A stretch of DNA of 64,000 bases from Nitratireductor alexandrii. Lineage in GTDB: Bacteria; Pseudomonadota; Alphaproteobacteria; Rhizobiales; Rhizobiaceae. The position numbers and the translations under genes were made by a program. Shown piece after piece: positions 63,704-64,000 of the stretch. The stretch's first letter is position 1. Each line of letters begins with the position of its first letter. The notes beneath the pieces were generated by a model, which saw only the letters and a list, made by a program, of their open reading frames with translations, had not been told where the DNA came from and made no database searches. The stretch lies in NCBI RefSeq assembly GCF_004000215.1, contig NZ_RBVY01000003.1, forward strand, positions 292,970 to 356,969. The letters run 5' to 3'.

Positions 63704-63754
63704 ACATGTCGTAACCGCTGACGAAGCATCGTTTCGGCAATCTGGGAGGTTCGC

Positions 63755-64000
63755 GTGCCTGGCAAGGACGATCCGGTGATCATCAAGAAATACGCCAACC
63801 GCCGCCTCTACAATACGGGCACGTCCACCTATGTAACGCTCGAGGACCTGGCCGAAATGGTCAAGCGCGGCGAGGATTTCACCGTCCAGGACGCCAAGTC
63901 CGGCGAGGATATCACCCATCCCGTGCTGACACAGATCATTTTCGAACTGGAAAACAAGGACGGGCAGAACATGCTGCCCGTGTCCTTCCTGCGGCAGCTG
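63755..64000 (+). CDS. phaR: Polyhydroxyalkanoate synthesis repressor PhaR (3' end outside window)
   Basis: Regulator that binds PHB granules and DNA, releasing phasin and PHA genes when polymer is present. It starts at GTG 63755 with GGGAGG 6-11 bases upstream. The visible 82 residues hold the PhaR N-terminal DNA-binding domain: IIKKYANRRLYNTGTSTYVT, LEDLAEMVKRGEDFTVQDAK and GEDITHPVLTQIIFELEN, then MLPVSFLRQL at the window edge. The PHB accumulation domain continues outside. Confidence 0.95.
   Translation, partial: MPGKDDPVIIKKYANRRLYNTGTSTYVTLEDLAEMVKRGEDFTVQDAKSGEDITHPVLTQIIFELENKDGQNMLPVSFLRQL

Overview
The window is about 64 kb of GC-rich chromosomal DNA from an alphaproteobacterium, most likely of the order Hyphomicrobiales (Rhizobiales). 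This is inferred from gene content and order: a CenR/OtpR-type response regulator beside a lone cyclic-nucleotide-binding protein, hemC-hemD-mic60-hemY, a CarD-type regulator, a SUV3/MgpS-type helicase beside an S4 protein and a 7Fe ferredoxin, phaA-phaB divergent from phaR, and a RIME-like intergenic repeat. Genus cannot be decided from the sequence. Coding density is high, nearly all genes look intact, and I see no prophage, insertion sequence or CRISPR array. The accessory content is modest.

Layout. 1-5.1 kb: the 3' part of sdhB, yceH, msrA, then a leucine-dehydrogenase-like gene and a UbiH/COQ6-type hydroxylase on the minus strand. 5.2-8.6 kb: tesB, then glnK-amtB behind a recognisable sigma-54 promoter and an NtrC-like site. 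8.8-15.5 kb: ftsK, lolA, xthA, the CNB protein and CenR-like regulator, an L,D-transpeptidase and a DUF1761 protein. 15.6-19.1 kb (minus): a compact tsaD-gpsA-yciI-EVE-methyltransferase operon, divergent from 19.2-24.9 kb (plus): hemC, hemD, mic60, hemY, a TerB-like gene and a class I amidotransferase gene. 25.7-39.6 kb: tRNA-Ala(CGC), YggT, YggU, ppa, a LemA/TPM envelope operon, a PdxY-like/DUF429/carbonic anhydrase run, a marR-MFS efflux pair, oligopeptidase A, a VOC protein and an S2P protease with CBS domains. 39.8-48.3 kb: typA, lysR/mmsA, and a GntR-controlled cluster that reads as trans-4-hydroxy-L-proline catabolism. 48.7-55.0 kb: a full branched-chain amino acid ABC transporter operon (livH-livM-livG-livF-DUF6867-livJ). 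55.4-64 kb: carD, fdxA, S4 protein, large helicase, a DUF922 protein, phaB, phaA and the start of phaR.

How the genes fit together. Branched-chain amino acid uptake (liv), a Leu/Val dehydrogenase-like enzyme and methylmalonate-semialdehyde dehydrogenase suggest amino acid catabolism feeding acyl-CoA pools. PhaA, PhaB and PhaR link acetyl-CoA to polyhydroxybutyrate storage. GlnK-AmtB provides nitrogen-regulated ammonium uptake.

Most notable observations: (i) four copies of a roughly 100 bp two-hairpin repeat, all in the same orientation and all between convergent genes, two of them coinciding with the stop codon of a flanking gene; (ii) a LivG ATPase with a long C-terminal extension ending in a helix-hairpin-helix domain like the one on alphaproteobacterial NuoE; (iii) four perfect GATATATC palindromes in two one-turn pairs controlling the hydroxyproline-type cluster; (iv) DUF6867 inside the liv operon; (v) a CNB-domain protein paired with the CenR-like regulator.
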